Source of the DNA: Pseudonocardia sp. CNS-004
Lineage (GTDB): Bacteria > Actinomycetota > Actinomycetes > Mycobacteriales > Pseudonocardiaceae
NCBI GenBank assembly: GCA_001942185.1
Contig: MKJV01000103.1
Location: forward strand, 1-63,398
Direction: 5' to 3'
DNA: 63,398 nucleotides
Shown here: positions 1-9,399 of the stretch, in pieces
How the letters are laid out: each line of letters opens with the position of its first letter
How positions within the stretch are numbered: position 1 is the stretch's first letter
The notes under the pieces: model-generated
The model's input: the letters and a program-made list of their open reading frames with translations, nothing else
What the model was told of the DNA's origin: nothing
The model's database searches: none
Translations under genes and position numbers: made by a program

Positions 1-1190
1 CTCCCGCGCTGGCGGCCGGGGCCGGGGCCGGGCGGCGCCGGTGGGGTGGCCGGGACCGGCGTCTCGGGCACCGGCGCCCCGATCGGCGGCACCTCCGCGC
101 GGGCCTGCGCCTCGGCGTCGGCGACGACCTTCGCGATCTCCGGGTCGGTCCTGGTCTCGAACCAGTGCTGGATGGCGTCCTCGTCGTAGTTCGGCTTGAC
201 GGCGTCATCGACGGCGCTGGGCTCGAACCGGAAGACGCCGTCCTCGCCGGGCGCGCCCAGCATGCGGGTGAAGCCTTCGAGGGCCTTGCCGAAGTCGGAC
301 GGCACGAGCCACACCTTGTTGGCCTCGCCCTGCGCCATCTGCGGCAGCGTCTGCAGGTACTGGTAGGCCAGCAGCTCCGGTGTCGGCTTGCCGGCCTTGA
401 TCGCGGCGAACACCGTCTCGATGGCCTTGGCCTCACCCTGCGACTGGAGGGCGTGCGCCGCCCGCTCACCCTCGGCACGCAGGATGCGCGACTGGCGATC
501 GGCCTCCGCGTTGAGGATGGCGGCCTGCTTGGCGCCCTCCGCGGTGAGGATCTGGCTCTGCTTCTGGCCCTCGGCGCTGCGGATCGCCGACTCCCGCTGG
601 CCCTCCGCGGTGAGGATCATCGCCCGCTTCTCGCGGTCGGCCTTCATCTGCCGCTCCATCGACTCCTGGATCGACGCGGGCGGGTCGATGGCCTTGATCT
701 CCACCCGCCCGACCCGGATGCCCCAGCGGCCGGTGGCCTCGTCCAGCTCGCCGCGCAGCACCGTGTTGATCTGGTCGCGGGAGGTGAGCGTGCCTTCGAG
801 CGTCATCCCGCCGACGACGTTGCGCAGCGTCGTGGTGGTGATCTGCTCGACGCCGGTGATGTAGTCGGAGATCTCGTAGACGGCGGACCTCGGGTCGGTG
901 ACCTGGAAGTACACGACGGTGTCGATGTTCACCGTCAGGTTGTCCTGGGTGATCACCGGCTGCGGCGGGAACGAGACCACCTGCTCGCGCAGGTCGATCC
1001 GCTCGCGCACCTTGTCGACGAACGGCACCAGGAACGCCAGGCCCGGCTCCGCGGTGCCCTTGTACCGCCCGAGCCGCTCGATCACGGCGGCCGTGGCCTG
1101 CGGGATGATCTGCACCGCCTTCACCAGCGACACGACCACGAGCAACACCAACAGCACCACGACGATCAGCAAAACGGAACCTTCGGTCAC
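1..1190 (-). CDS. SPFH/Band 7 (stomatin/QmcA-like) membrane protein, 3' end outside window
   Basis: The reading frame starts with GTG at 1190 and runs off the left edge after about 396 codons without a stop. It opens with one hydrophobic segment (residues 5-20, rich in V and L), followed by the Band 7 core with the conserved stretch RIDLREQVVSFPPQPVIT, and then a long charged region in which 'AEG' and 'AEA' recur roughly every ten residues (about 180-260), as in stomatin/QmcA coiled coils. The visible end is Pro/Gly-rich. These proteins form membrane-anchored oligomeric scaffolds. The start overlaps the NfeD stop as GTGA, the classic NfeD-stomatin operon arrangement. Confidence 0.9.
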   Translation of the reverse strand, partial: MTEGSVLLIVVVLLVLLVVVSLVKAVQIIPQATAAVIERLGRYKGTAEPGLAFLVPFVDKVRERIDLREQVVSFPPQPVITQDNLTVNIDTVVYFQVTDPRSAVYEISDYITGVEQITTTTLRNVVGGMTLEGTLTSRDQINTVLRGELDEATGRWGIRVGRVEIKAIDPPASIQESMERQMKADREKRAMILTAEGQRESAIRSAEGQKQSQILTAEGAKQAAILNAEADRQSRILRAEGERAAHALQSQGEAKAIETVFAAIKAGKPTPELLAYQYLQTLPQMAQGEANKVWLVPSDFGKALEGFTRMLGAPGEDGVFRFEPSAVDDAVKPNYDEDAIQHWFETRTDPEIAKVVADAEAQARAEVPPIGAPVPETPVPATPPAPPGPGPGRQRG

Positions 1191-1654
1191 GGCAACCCCC
1201 TCTCGGATCCGGTCAGATACTCAGTCCTGTGCGACGACCACCGCGGTGCTCCGGAGATGCTGAGCACGGTGACCCGGGCGCCGGGCTCGATCGCACCGTG
1301 CCCGTCACTCGTGCGCGCCGACCACAGATCGCCGCCGATCTTCACCCGGCCGCCGTGCTCGTCGACCCTCGCCACCACGATGGCCGTGCTGCCCAGCAGC
1401 GCCTGGTGGTGCATCACGGCCGGGTCGGTACCGCGGTCGAGCCGTCGGCGCAGCGCCGGGCGCACGGCGAACAGCAGCAGCACCGACACCACGGCGAACA
1501 CCACACCACCCACCAGCGGGCCCGCCACCAGCAGCGAAACCGCGCCTGCGGCCAGCGCGCCACCGCCGAGCATCAGCAGCACGAACTCGCCGGACAACAC
1601 CTCCGCCACCACCAGCAGCCCACCGATGATGAGCCAGATCACGGCGGCCGTCAT
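1187..1654 (-). CDS. NfeD-like membrane protein, partner of the SPFH protein
   Basis: The 155-residue frame has two or three hydrophobic segments (residues 5-70) followed by an OB-fold-like soluble domain with the typical pattern GSTAIVVARVDEHGGRVKIGG. NfeD proteins pair with stomatin-type proteins in the membrane. The last about 20 residues look wrong: adding one C near 1247-1250 restores a family-like ending (ISGATAVVVAQD, stop at 1221). The apparent extension to 1187 is therefore probably a sequencing frameshift, and the true gene ends about 30 nt before the SPFH start codon. Confidence 0.85.
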   Translation of the reverse strand: MTAAVIWLIIGGLLVVAEVLSGEFVLLMLGGGALAAGAVSLLVAGPLVGGVVFAVVSVLLLFAVRPALRRRLDRGTDPAVMHHQALLGSTAIVVARVDEHGGRVKIGGDLWSARTSDGHGAIEPGARVTVLSISGAPRWSSHRTEYLTGSERGLP

Positions 1655-1700
1655 GCCCGCAGATCCTGCCAGATCCGCTCCGACACGTGATCGCTCGAGA

Positions 1701-2513
1701 TCAGGTGGTTACGAAGTCGATGAGCCGCTCGACCGCGCCGATCAGCGGCGTCTCCAGGTCCCGGTAGCTGCGCACCGCGCCGAGCACGCGGCGCGCGCCG
1801 TCGGCAGGCTCGCCCCACCGCAGGGCATCGCACACCCCGGTCTTCCAGTCGGTGCCCCGCGGCACCTGCGGCCACTCCCCGATCCCGACGACCGACGGCT
1901 TCACCGCCTCCCACACGTCCACGTACGGGTGCCCGGTGACCAGCACGTGCGGCCCGGCGACCGCGGCGGCCGCCCGGGTCTCCTTCGAGCCCTCCACCAG
2001 GTGGTCGACGAGCACCCCGAGGCGCCGCTGCGGCCCCGGCTCGAACTCGGCCACCGCGGCGGCGAGGTCGTCCATGCCGTGCATCGGCTCCACCACCACG
2101 CCCTCGACGCGCAGGTCGTGGCCCCACACCCGCTCGACGAGCTCGGCGTCGTGCAGGCCCTCCACCCAGATCCGGGCGGCGCGCGCCGTACGGGCGGTGT
2201 GGCCTTGCACCCGCACCGAACCCGACGCCGAACGAGCCGGCGCCGTAGGCGCGCGCGTGGGCACCACGAGGGTGGCGGGCGCTCCTTCGTGGAGGAACGC
2301 CGCAGGACGCAACGGGAAGACCCGCCGTCCGCCGTGGCGGTCCTCGAGGGTGACGCCGCGCGCGTCCACCGCGACCACGGCGCCGCAGAACCCGCTCGCC
2401 GGGTCCTCCACCACGAGCCCCGGCTCGGCAGGCACCTCCGGGATCTGCTTGCGCGTCCGGTTCCTCGTCCCGTCGGCGGCGAAGGCGCCTCGGTAGTCGT
2501 ACGCACGGGTCAC
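1701..2513 (-). CDS. DUF3097 family protein
   Basis: The 270-residue product, without a signal peptide, matches the actinobacterial DUF3097 family as I know it: an N-terminal segment with the Y-D-Y-R-G motif, a central stretch IWVEGLHDAELVERVWGHDL, and a C-terminal part with VLVTGHPYVDVWEAVKP and a GIGEWPQVPRG loop. The EGLHDAE and VTGHPYVD motifs suggest a TOPRIM-like metal-binding fold, but the biochemical function is not known. The frame is intact. It lies 46 nt upstream of the NfeD gene on the same strand and is divergent from the next gene. Confidence 0.85.
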   Translation of the reverse strand: MTRAYDYRGAFAADGTRNRTRKQIPEVPAEPGLVVEDPASGFCGAVVAVDARGVTLEDRHGGRRVFPLRPAAFLHEGAPATLVVPTRAPTAPARSASGSVRVQGHTARTARAARIWVEGLHDAELVERVWGHDLRVEGVVVEPMHGMDDLAAAVAEFEPGPQRRLGVLVDHLVEGSKETRAAAAVAGPHVLVTGHPYVDVWEAVKPSVVGIGEWPQVPRGTDWKTGVCDALRWGEPADGARRVLGAVRSYRDLETPLIGAVERLIDFVTT

Positions 2514-2651
2514 GGAACCGTTCTACCCGGCCCGGGACCGCCCGCTCGGGCGCGACACGCCGGGTCACCGCGCGTGAGCTGCGGCGACGGAGCGTGCCCA
2601 CGTTCACCCCGAGGCGGCAGCGCTCCCGCACCCGGACGTGGATAGCCTGAC

Positions 2652-3490
2652 GTGGTGCCCTGCCCCTCCGCCACCTTCACCGTGTGGGCCTCGGCCTGGC
2701 TGGTGGGCGCCGCCGCGCCCGACGACGTCCTCGACGCACTCGCCCCGTGGGCCGACGCCCACGACGTCCAGGCCGCCGATTCGGACACCGCACAGCTGAC
2801 CGGCCTGCCGGCGCCCGGGGAGCCGGCGAGCTCCCTGACGTTCCTGCTCGCCGCACTGCGGCGGGCCACCACCGGGCGCGACGCCACGGGGCCCGCCCGG
2901 CTCGTGCTGCCGGCGGCCGGTGACGTGCGCGGGTTGCCGGGCCCCGGCGCGTTCAGCACCGCGGCCATCGAGGCGGGCGAAGGGGTGCTCTTCCCGGACA
3001 CCGGCCCGGGCCGTGACCTCGGCGTGTCGGGCCTGGGCATCGTCCCCACCACGGTGGCCGACGGCGTGCTGCGCTGGACCGTCCACCCGGTGCCCGAGCC
3101 CGGCCCCCCGCCCGAGTTCATCGCGCTGAGCCACGCCGAGCGCGACCTGCGTGACCAGGTGCGGCAGTCGGCCTCCGTCCTCACCTCGCTCGGGGTCGCC
3201 CGCCACCGCCCCGGCGTGCGCGAGGAGATCGCGGCCGCCCTGCGCGCCCGGCCGTCCTCGCTGTGGCCCGCCGGCATGCCGCACCCGCGCTGCGCGTGCT
3301 GCAGCACGCCGACGAGGTGGAGGCGATCCTCGCCGCCGCCAAGGTCGACGAGCCGGGCGGCGCGCTGTCCGCGTCGGCCGCCACCGCTCGCCACGACGCC
3401 CTCCGCCCCCTGGAGACGGCGGTCCGAGTGGCGCGGCGCGCCGCGGTGGCCGAGGCCGTCCGGGTGCTGGCGAGCAGCCCGCTGGTCTGA
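2652..3490 (+). CDS. Conserved actinobacterial protein of unknown function, frameshifted
   Basis: It starts with GTG (2652 or 2655) and reads about 205 residues, then continues in the +1 frame from about 3275 (PALRVLQHADEVEAILAAAK) to a stop at 3488-3490, giving about 279 residues. The two parts join smoothly if one base is restored near 3275. It has no membrane segments and no motif I recognise; the composition is a soluble alpha/beta protein ending in an Ala-rich helix. It is divergent from the DUF3097 gene, leaving about 138 nt for promoters. Confidence 0.7.
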
Positions 3491-3625
3491 CACCCCGACT
3501 CACGCGCATCCAGACCCCGACTCGCGGATGTGGGGCACACCGCCCCGCGCGAGTCGCGCTCACAGCGCACGCGAGTCGCGCTCTCGGTGTGCGCGAGTCG
3601 CGGGCTCCGTGCAGGCGAGTTGCGG
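3491..3625. repeat. Intergenic cluster of GCGAGTCGCG-type palindromic repeats
   Basis: Between two convergent genes, the motif GCGAGTCGCG (or its complement, and near variants) recurs at least five times with spacers of about 15-25 nt. The same motif family is tandemly repeated at 34076-34205 and appears once at 28921-28932. The motif is close to self-complementary, so the cluster can fold on either strand. It may act as a bidirectional terminator or be a REP-like repeat; nothing in it codes. Confidence 0.7.
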
Positions 3626-4748
3626 TCAGGCCGTGGCGCACCAGCGTTCGAGCAGCTCCCGGTACACCACGACCGCCTGCTCCACCCGGCTTGCGAGGCA
3701 GTACTCGTCGACCACGTGGCACTGGGCGGGCTCCCCGGGCCCGAGGACGACGGTGGGTACCGGTCCCGCATCGCCGCCGAGGATCCCGGCCAGCACGGAC
3801 GCGTCGGTGAAGAACCGCGCGGGCGGCGCCACCTCGTCCGGGCTCCCGGCGGCCTGCAGCGCCGATCGGACCATGCCGACGAACGGTTCGTCGCGCCGGT
3901 GTCCAGCGGCGGCAGCACGACGTGGTCGGCGACGTCCACCTGCTCCCCGGCGAGCAGGCTCACCTGCGCGCGCAGCTGCCCGGCGTCCACGCCCGGCACG
4001 GTGCGGATGTCGAGCATCAGCTCCGCGGCGTCCGGCACCACGTTCGGGGCCACCCCGCCGCGGAGCACGCCGACGTTGGCGGTGACCGGCCCGAACCGCT
4101 CCTCACGCGGCCAGCCCGCGTGGTCGTGCAGCGCCACCGCGGCCCGTGCGAGCCGTACCGCGGCGTTGTCGCCCAGCTCGGGCGCGGAGCCGTGGGCGGC
4201 GCGGCCGGTGGCGGTCAGCCGCATCCAGTGCGCACCCTTGTGGCCGGTGACGAGCGCGCCCGCCGTCGGCTCCGCGACGACCAGCGGGCCGCCGCGGGCC
4301 ATCGCGTCCCGGGACGGCGCGTCCAGGCCGACGAGGCCGGTGCACCCGGTCTCCTCGCCCGCGGTGAGGACCAGCTGTACCCCGCGGCACGCGTGTGGCC
4401 GGGCGGCGTGCTCGATGGTGGCGACCACGGCGGCGGCCACGCCGGACTTCATGTCGCTCGCGCCGCGCCCCACGACCTTGTCGCCGTCGCGCTCGGCGCC
4501 CCACGGGTCCACCGACCAGTCGTCGGGTTGCACGGGGACGGTGTCCAGGTGGCCGGTGAACGTGAGCGGGGGCCCGTCGCCCGCGGTGCGTGCGACCAGC
4601 TGTTCCCGCCCCGGCGCCCACGCGAGCAGCCGGGTGCCGAGTCCGGCCTCCTCGACGAGCGCCGCGCAGTGCCGGGCCGCGGCGCCTCGCCGCCGCCGAC
4701 GGTCCGGAGCCGGATCAGGTCCGCCAGCAGGTCGAGGGCGGCCGTCAC
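3626..4748 (-). CDS. M20 family metallo-hydrolase (ArgE/DapE-like deacylase), frameshifted
   Basis: Three frames join into one M20 peptidase of about 373 residues. GTG at 4748 opens with TAALDLLADLIRLRTVGGGE. After a shift near 4690 come GHLDTVP (metal-binding H and D), GRGASDMKSG (bridging Asp) and AGEETG (catalytic Glu). After a second shift near 3880 come the metal-ligand region CHVVDEYC and the end at 3626. The family removes acyl groups from amino acids or dipeptides using two metal ions. Its start overlaps the transporter stop as GTGA, so the pair is translationally coupled and the transported compound is a likely substrate source (inference). Confidence 0.85.
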
Positions 4749-6045
4749 CGCAGCACCTCGCCCCGGGTCTCGGGCAGGGTGAAGATCACGGCGAAGGCGA
4801 TCAACGCCCCGGCCGCGACGTACCAGAAGAACAGCTGGGACAGACCCGCCGCGGACAGCGACTGGATCACCAGCGGCGCGGTGCCGCCGAACGTCGCCAC
4901 CGTGAGGTTGTACCAGGCGCCGATACCCAGGCCACGCAGCTCGGTGGGGAACAGCTCGCTCATGATCGCCGGCGCGATGGACGTCATCGCCGTGTAGAGC
5001 CCGAGCCCGACGACGAAGACCACGAGCATGTTCCAGAACCCGGGCCCGATCAGCGCCGAGAGCGGCACGATCAGCACCGCCGTCGCGGCCGACCACCCCA
5101 GGAGCTGGGGCTTGCGCCCGTACCGGTCCGACAGCGCGCCCATCGGGTACTGCAGCGCCACGAAGATCGCGGTCGCGATCGACAGCGCCCAGAACACCTC
5201 ACCGGCGTCGGCGCCGCGCGACGTCACCGCGTACGGGGTGAGGGCGGAGAAGAACGTGTAGTAGCACAGCGTCGAGAGCAGCGTGAACGCGACGAGCTGC
5301 CCGACGGCCTTCGGGTGCTCGCGCAGCGTCGTCCGCAGCGGGTTCTTCAGCTCCTTCGCCTTGGCCTTGTTCTCCTCGAACTGGTCGGTCTCGGGCATCG
5401 CGCGGCGCAGCCACAGCCCGACGATCCCGAGCACGCCGCCGATGATGAACGGGATGCGCCAGCCGTACGCGGCCAGCTCCTCCTTGGTCAGCACCGCCGT
5501 GAGCAGCGCGCCGAGCAGCGATGCGATCAGCACCGCCGAGCCGGTGGAGATGTAGAAGAACGACGAGTAGCGGCCACGCCGGTCGGCGGGGGCGATCTCG
5601 CCGAGGTATGCCGAGCGTTGGAGACCTCACCGCCCAGCGACATGCCCTGCCCGATGCGGGCGAGCAGCAGCAGGACCGGCGCCAGCCATCCGACCATTTC
5701 GAACGTCGGCAGGATCCCGATGATGAACGACCCGCCGGCCATCAGAAGGATCGTCAGCAGCATCGCGGTGCGCCGGCCCCGCAGGTCGGCGAAGCGGCCG
5801 AGCAGCCACCCGCCCAGCGGCCGGAAGAAGAACGCCAGCGCGTACGTCGCCAGCGTGCTGATCAGCGCGAGCGCGGCGTTCTCCTTCGGGAAGATCTGGG
5901 TGGCGAAGAAGATGCTGAACGTCGCGTAGATCGTCCAGTCGTACCACTCGACGGCGTTCCCGATCGACGCCGCCAGCAGCGTCCGGACAGGCAACCGATG
6001 GACCGGCTTTTCCTCGGACAGGGCTGGCGTCGTGGGGTCGGACAC
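4745..6045 (-). CDS. MHS-type MFS transporter (metabolite:H+ symporter), frameshifted
   Basis: It starts at ATG 6045 with a cytoplasmic N-terminus, then TM1 containing the family signature GNAVEWYDWTIYATF and the loop 2-3 motif GRFADLRGRRTAML. One base is missing near 5615-5620, after GGEVSNA. The frame resumes with LGEIAPADRRGRYSSFF and runs through about eight more membrane segments to ALIAFAVIFTLPETRGEVLR. The MHS (KgtP/ProP/ShiA-like) family imports organic acids or osmolytes with protons. It is followed directly by the overlapping M20 hydrolase gene. Confidence 0.88.
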
Positions 6046-6134
6046 TGGTCACTCCCGGGTGCTGTCGTGACGGACGGTGAGGAGACATTAGGCCACTCGG
6101 CCGCTGCCGTCACCCGAGAGCGCAGCGCCGGCCC

Positions 6135-6953
6135 TTATCGGTCGGCGGCGATGGCCACTTCCGCACACGCCTCCAGGTCGGCGAGCTGTCCCGTCAGCTT
6201 CGCGCGGATCCGCTCCACGGCCGAGCGGCCCAACGGCAGCCGCAGGGGCGCCGACGGCGACCGGACGGTGTCGATGATCGCCTCGACCGCACGGACCGGG
6301 TCGCCGGACTGTTTGCCGTCTCCGGTGGCGAAATGGGCCCGCACCGCACCGGCCGGGCCGTCCTCGTAGTCCGGGATCGGCGTGGCGCGGCCCATGGAGC
6401 GGCCGAGGAACTCGGTGCGGAACGGGCCGGGCTCGACGATCGTCACGCGGATCCCGAACGGCGCCACCTCCCCGGCGAGGGCCTCCGAAGCGCCCTCCAG
6501 CGCGAACTTGCTGGTCGCGTAGATCGCGTGGCCCGGGTTGCCGACGACGCCGCCGACCGAGGACATCTGCACGATGTGCCCGCTGCGCCGGTCCCGCATG
6601 TGCGGCAGCACGGCGCGGGTGACGGCGAGCGCGCCGAGCAGGTTGACCGCCAGCACCTCGTGGATCTGCGCGTCCGTGAGCTCCTCCAGGGCACCGGCCA
6701 GCCCGTGGCCGGCGTTGTTGACCAGCACGTCGACCGGGCCCGCGGCCACGGCCGCGGCCACCGCCGTCCGCACCTGGTCGGGGTCGGTGACGTCCAGCGG
6801 GAGCGTGCTCACCGCGTCGGGATAGGTGTCGACGAGGTCGGTGAGGGTGCGCGGATCGCGCGCCGTCGCGACGACCTCCTCGCCGCGGGCGAGGAGGGTC
6901 TCGGTGAGGACCCGGCCGAAGCCGGCGGAGGAGCCGGTGATGAACCAACGCAT
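6135..6953 (-). CDS. Short-chain dehydrogenase/reductase (SDR)
   Basis: An intact 272-residue classical SDR: nucleotide-binding GSSAGFG at residues 7-13, NNAG near 85, catalytic Ser in MSSVGG and YATSK (Tyr and Lys) near 150, then VEPGPFRTEF. The Arg (TARD) after beta-2 suggests NADP(H) preference. The substrate cannot be told from sequence. It is divergently transcribed from the LysR gene starting at 7032, with only about 80 nt between them, so LysR control is likely. Confidence 0.9.
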   Translation of the reverse strand: MRWFITGSSAGFGRVLTETLLARGEEVVATARDPRTLTDLVDTYPDAVSTLPLDVTDPDQVRTAVAAAVAAGPVDVLVNNAGHGLAGALEELTDAQIHEVLAVNLLGALAVTRAVLPHMRDRRSGHIVQMSSVGGVVGNPGHAIYATSKFALEGASEALAGEVAPFGIRVTIVEPGPFRTEFLGRSMGRATPIPDYEDGPAGAVRAHFATGDGKQSGDPVRAVEAIIDTVRSPSAPLRLPLGRSAVERIRAKLTGQLADLEACAEVAIAADR

Positions 6954-7031
6954 GCCGCCATGCTGGTCCGGCCGGGCTCATACGTCCAAGACATGTTCGT
7001 GCTCACACTCATGGCGCTGCACTATGAATCC

Positions 7032-7936
7032 GTGGAGCTGCGCCAACTCGTCTACCTCGACGCCGTCGTCCGCCACGGCGGGTTCACCCGGGCCGCCGAG
7101 CACCTGCGGGTGGCCCAGCCCGCCGTCTCCGTGCAGATCCGCAGGCTGGAGGCGGAGGTCGGCGCCGGCTGCTGCAACGCACCACGCGCAGCGTGGCGCT
7201 CACCCACGCCGGGGAGCTCGTGCTCCGCCGGGCCCGCCGGGCGTGGCCGAGCTCGACGCCGTCCGGGACGAGCTCGCCGGGCTCACCGGTGGCCTGCTGG
7301 GGCGCGTGCGGATCGGCGCGATACAGGCGCTCGACCCGTTCGACCTGCCCGCAGCGCTCGCCGGGTTCCACCGGCAGCACCCGCGGGTCGAGCTCGCGCT
7401 CGGGTCCGGAGCACTGCGCGTCCTGCTGGACGGGCTCGACCACGGCGAGCTGGACCTCGCGATCGGGCCCATCCCGCCCGGACTGCCGCCCGCTACGCCC
7501 GCACCCCGCTGTTCACCGACGAGCTGGTGCTCGTCACAGCGCCTGACCACCCCCTCGCGGGCACCGACCCGCTCCCGCTGGCGGCCCTGCGCGACGAACC
7601 GTTCGTCTGCATGCCCGCCGACAGCGGGCTGCGCGCGATTCTCGACAGGCTCGCCGCCGAGGCCGGTTTCACCCCGCACGTGCCGTTCGAGACCACCCAC
7701 CTGCCGAGGTGCGTGACCTCGCCGCCCACGGGCTCGGCATCGCACTGCTCGCCCGGTCAGTGGCCGAGGCACCCGGTCCGCCGCGCGCCGTGCACGGCGT
7801 CGACCCGGGTCCGCAACTGCGCCCGGTCGGGTTGCTGCACCGCGCCGACACCTCCCTCGGCGCCGCCGCGCAGGCGTGCCAGGCGTTCCTGGCCGGCTGG
7901 AGCGCGCCACGAGAACCGGGTTCCGGCGTCGCGTAG
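7032..7936 (+). CDS. LysR family transcriptional regulator, four frameshifts
   Basis: The GTG at 7032 starts VELRQLVYLDAVVRHGG, followed by the winged-helix region FTRAAEHLRVAQPAVSVQIR. The rest of a typical LysR effector-binding domain is spread over three frames, with shifts near 7160, 7240, 7490 and 7708. Each is repaired by one extra base in a G or C run, for example GCCCGG read as GCCGG at about 7163 and CCGGAGG read as CCGAGG at about 7707. The repaired protein is about 300 residues, the normal family size. It lies head-to-head with the SDR gene and presumably regulates it. Confidence 0.85.
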
Positions 7937-7968
7937 CCGCGTCACGGGCGGGATGCCCGGGTGAAGGG

Positions 7969-8499
7969 TCAGTCGGTCCGCACCAGGAGTATCCGGCGGT
8001 GGGCGATCCTCCAGCCGGCGTCGGTCTTGACCACGACATCGTCGTAGGTGCATGTGCCGGCGGTGCCGTCGGCCATGACGGACAGCCCTTTCGAGCGCAC
8101 CGAGATCGTGCCGTCAGGGCGCTCGTCGATGAGGACGTTGCTGACGTGGTGTCCGATGGGCTGGTTCCCGGGTCGCTGCCGGTGGATGTCCTGGATGGCC
8201 GGGAGCCCCTCGATGGTGTCGAGGCCGAACGAGCGCAGGTCGTAGACGGCGTCCGGGGTGAGCAGCAATCCAAGATCCTCTGGTCGGCGTTCGTCCACCA
8301 GGTGCCCGTGCAGGCAGATGAGCTCGTGAATCGACAACCTGTCGTGAGCCGCCAACCGCAACGGTCTTCGGGCGGCACCGGCCGGCGCCAGGCCTGCGAG
8401 CAGGGACAGCGTCCGTGCCTGCACATCCTGCGTACCGAACACCGAGGCGGCGAGTTCGGTGACTCCGGCATCGGCCAGCCTGCGGAGCTGGCGCGTCAC
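7969..8499 (-). CDS. SnoaL-like (NTF2 fold) domain, apparently fused to the end of a luciferase-like monooxygenase
   Basis: The frame opens with about 38 residues (RQLRRLADAGVTELAASVFG and following) that are the C-terminal helix of F420-type luciferase-like enzymes, not part of a SnoaL protein. The remaining about 135 residues form a SnoaL_4/NTF2-like domain with LSIHELICLHGHLVDERR, HHVSNVLID and DDVVVKTDAGWRIAHRRI, the family of small dehydratases, cyclases and isomerases. A single missing base near 8505 would place it in frame with the upstream monooxygenase. I see no stop in any frame between the two parts, so the native product may be one two-domain protein. Confidence 0.75.
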   Translation of the reverse strand: MTRQLRRLADAGVTELAASVFGTQDVQARTLSLLAGLAPAGAARRPLRLAAHDRLSIHELICLHGHLVDERRPEDLGLLLTPDAVYDLRSFGLDTIEGLPAIQDIHRQRPGNQPIGHHVSNVLIDERPDGTISVRSKGLSVMADGTAGTCTYDDVVVKTDAGWRIAHRRILLVRTD

Positions 8500-9287
8500 G
8501 GTGCCTCGTCTCCGATCACGGCAACGTCCTGCGGCCCAGCAGCGCCTTCACGGTCCAGCACGGCCCGATACTCGGGTACCTGTCCGGCGAGCCCGTACTG
8601 GGCGGCGATCCGGTCTCGGGCACCGTCCGGGTCGTCGGTGACGCAGACGAGGACGCCGGCGACCACGCGGGGTGCTGCGCGGCCTGCTTCCTGCGCCGCG
8701 CGCACGACTGTGGGCACGATGTGGTCGGCGAGGGTTCGTGGTCCGGTCATCCAGGTGACCGTCCCGTCCGCGAGCTCGCCGGCGACCCTGAGCATCTCGG
8801 GGCCGAGCGCCGCGAGCAGCACCTGCGGTGGCGTCGCGCCGGGGACCGCTACCTGCCCCGCGGCGGCGAGTGTCTCGCCGTGGTGGTCGACCGCCTCACC
8901 ACGCAGCAGCGGGTGTAGCACCGCCAGGTACTCCCGCATCCGCAGAACGGGTCGGTCTCGCGGGAGGCCGAACATCTCTTCGACCAGCGCGCCGACACCC
9001 GCCCCGATGCCCAGCGTGAACCGCCCTCCTACGGCCGCCTGAACGCTGAGGGCCTGTCCGGCGAGCACGAGCGGATGCCGCTGTGGAATGGGCACGACGG
9101 CGCTGCCGATTCTGATGCCCGGTACCTCGGCGCCCACAAGGGCGAGCAGCGTGAGGCTGTCCCAGCCGAAAGCTTGCGCGGCCCAGACGCCGGCCAGGCC
9201 GTCGTCCGCGGCCCGACGGGCCTCGACGACGGCATCGTCGAGTGTGGTGGGTCGGGCCGGCCCCCCGACGTATACGGCGATGTCCAT
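8496..9287 (-). CDS. F420-type luciferase-like monooxygenase (LLM)
   Basis: ATG at 9287 gives MDIAVYVGGPARP and a TIM-barrel of the bacterial luciferase superfamily: GVWAAQAFGWDSLTLLALVG, GSAVVPIPQRHPLVLAGQAL, the family hallmark RFTLGIGAGVGALVEEMFG, then GPEMLRVAGELADGTVTWMTG. Members with this pattern usually use F420 or FMN. The frame stops at 8496, just before the C-terminal helix, which continues in the next frame (see 7969-8499), so a one-base loss near 8505 is likely. It is divergent from the TetR gene at 9400. Confidence 0.87.
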   Translation of the reverse strand: MDIAVYVGGPARPTTLDDAVVEARRAADDGLAGVWAAQAFGWDSLTLLALVGAEVPGIRIGSAVVPIPQRHPLVLAGQALSVQAAVGGRFTLGIGAGVGALVEEMFGLPRDRPVLRMREYLAVLHPLLRGEAVDHHGETLAAAGQVAVPGATPPQVLLAALGPEMLRVAGELADGTVTWMTGPRTLADHIVPTVVRAAQEAGRAAPRVVAGVLVCVTDDPDGARDRIAAQYGLAGQVPEYRAVLDREGAAGPQDVAVIGDEAP

Positions 9288-9336
9288 GAAGTCCCTGGTG
9301 GTGTGCCCGGAAGCGCTCCACCACTGTTGCGGGGAG

Positions 9337-9371
9337 GTTCTCCGGTTGATGGGGCGTACGATACGGAGAAC
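9337..9371. promoter_or_regulatory. Candidate TetR operator between LLM and TetR genes
   Basis: The arms GTTCTCCG (9337-9344) and CGGAGAAC (9364-9371) are perfect inverted complements separated by 19 nt, lying in the 112-nt divergent promoter region. Position and symmetry fit autoregulation and control of the LLM gene by the adjacent TetR protein (inference). Confidence 0.45.
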
Positions 9372-9399
9372 ATCCCCGGAACGCAACGGAGGGTAGTAC

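Noticed and set aside
3530..5929. A 799-residue plus-strand frame
   Set aside because: It lies opposite the M20 hydrolase and MHS transporter genes, has repeat-derived start sequence and no family pattern.
7032..7936. LysR gene as a true pseudogene
   Set aside because: All four shifts are repaired by one added G or C in a run, codon bias is normal throughout, and the same error type occurs in housekeeping genes of the window.
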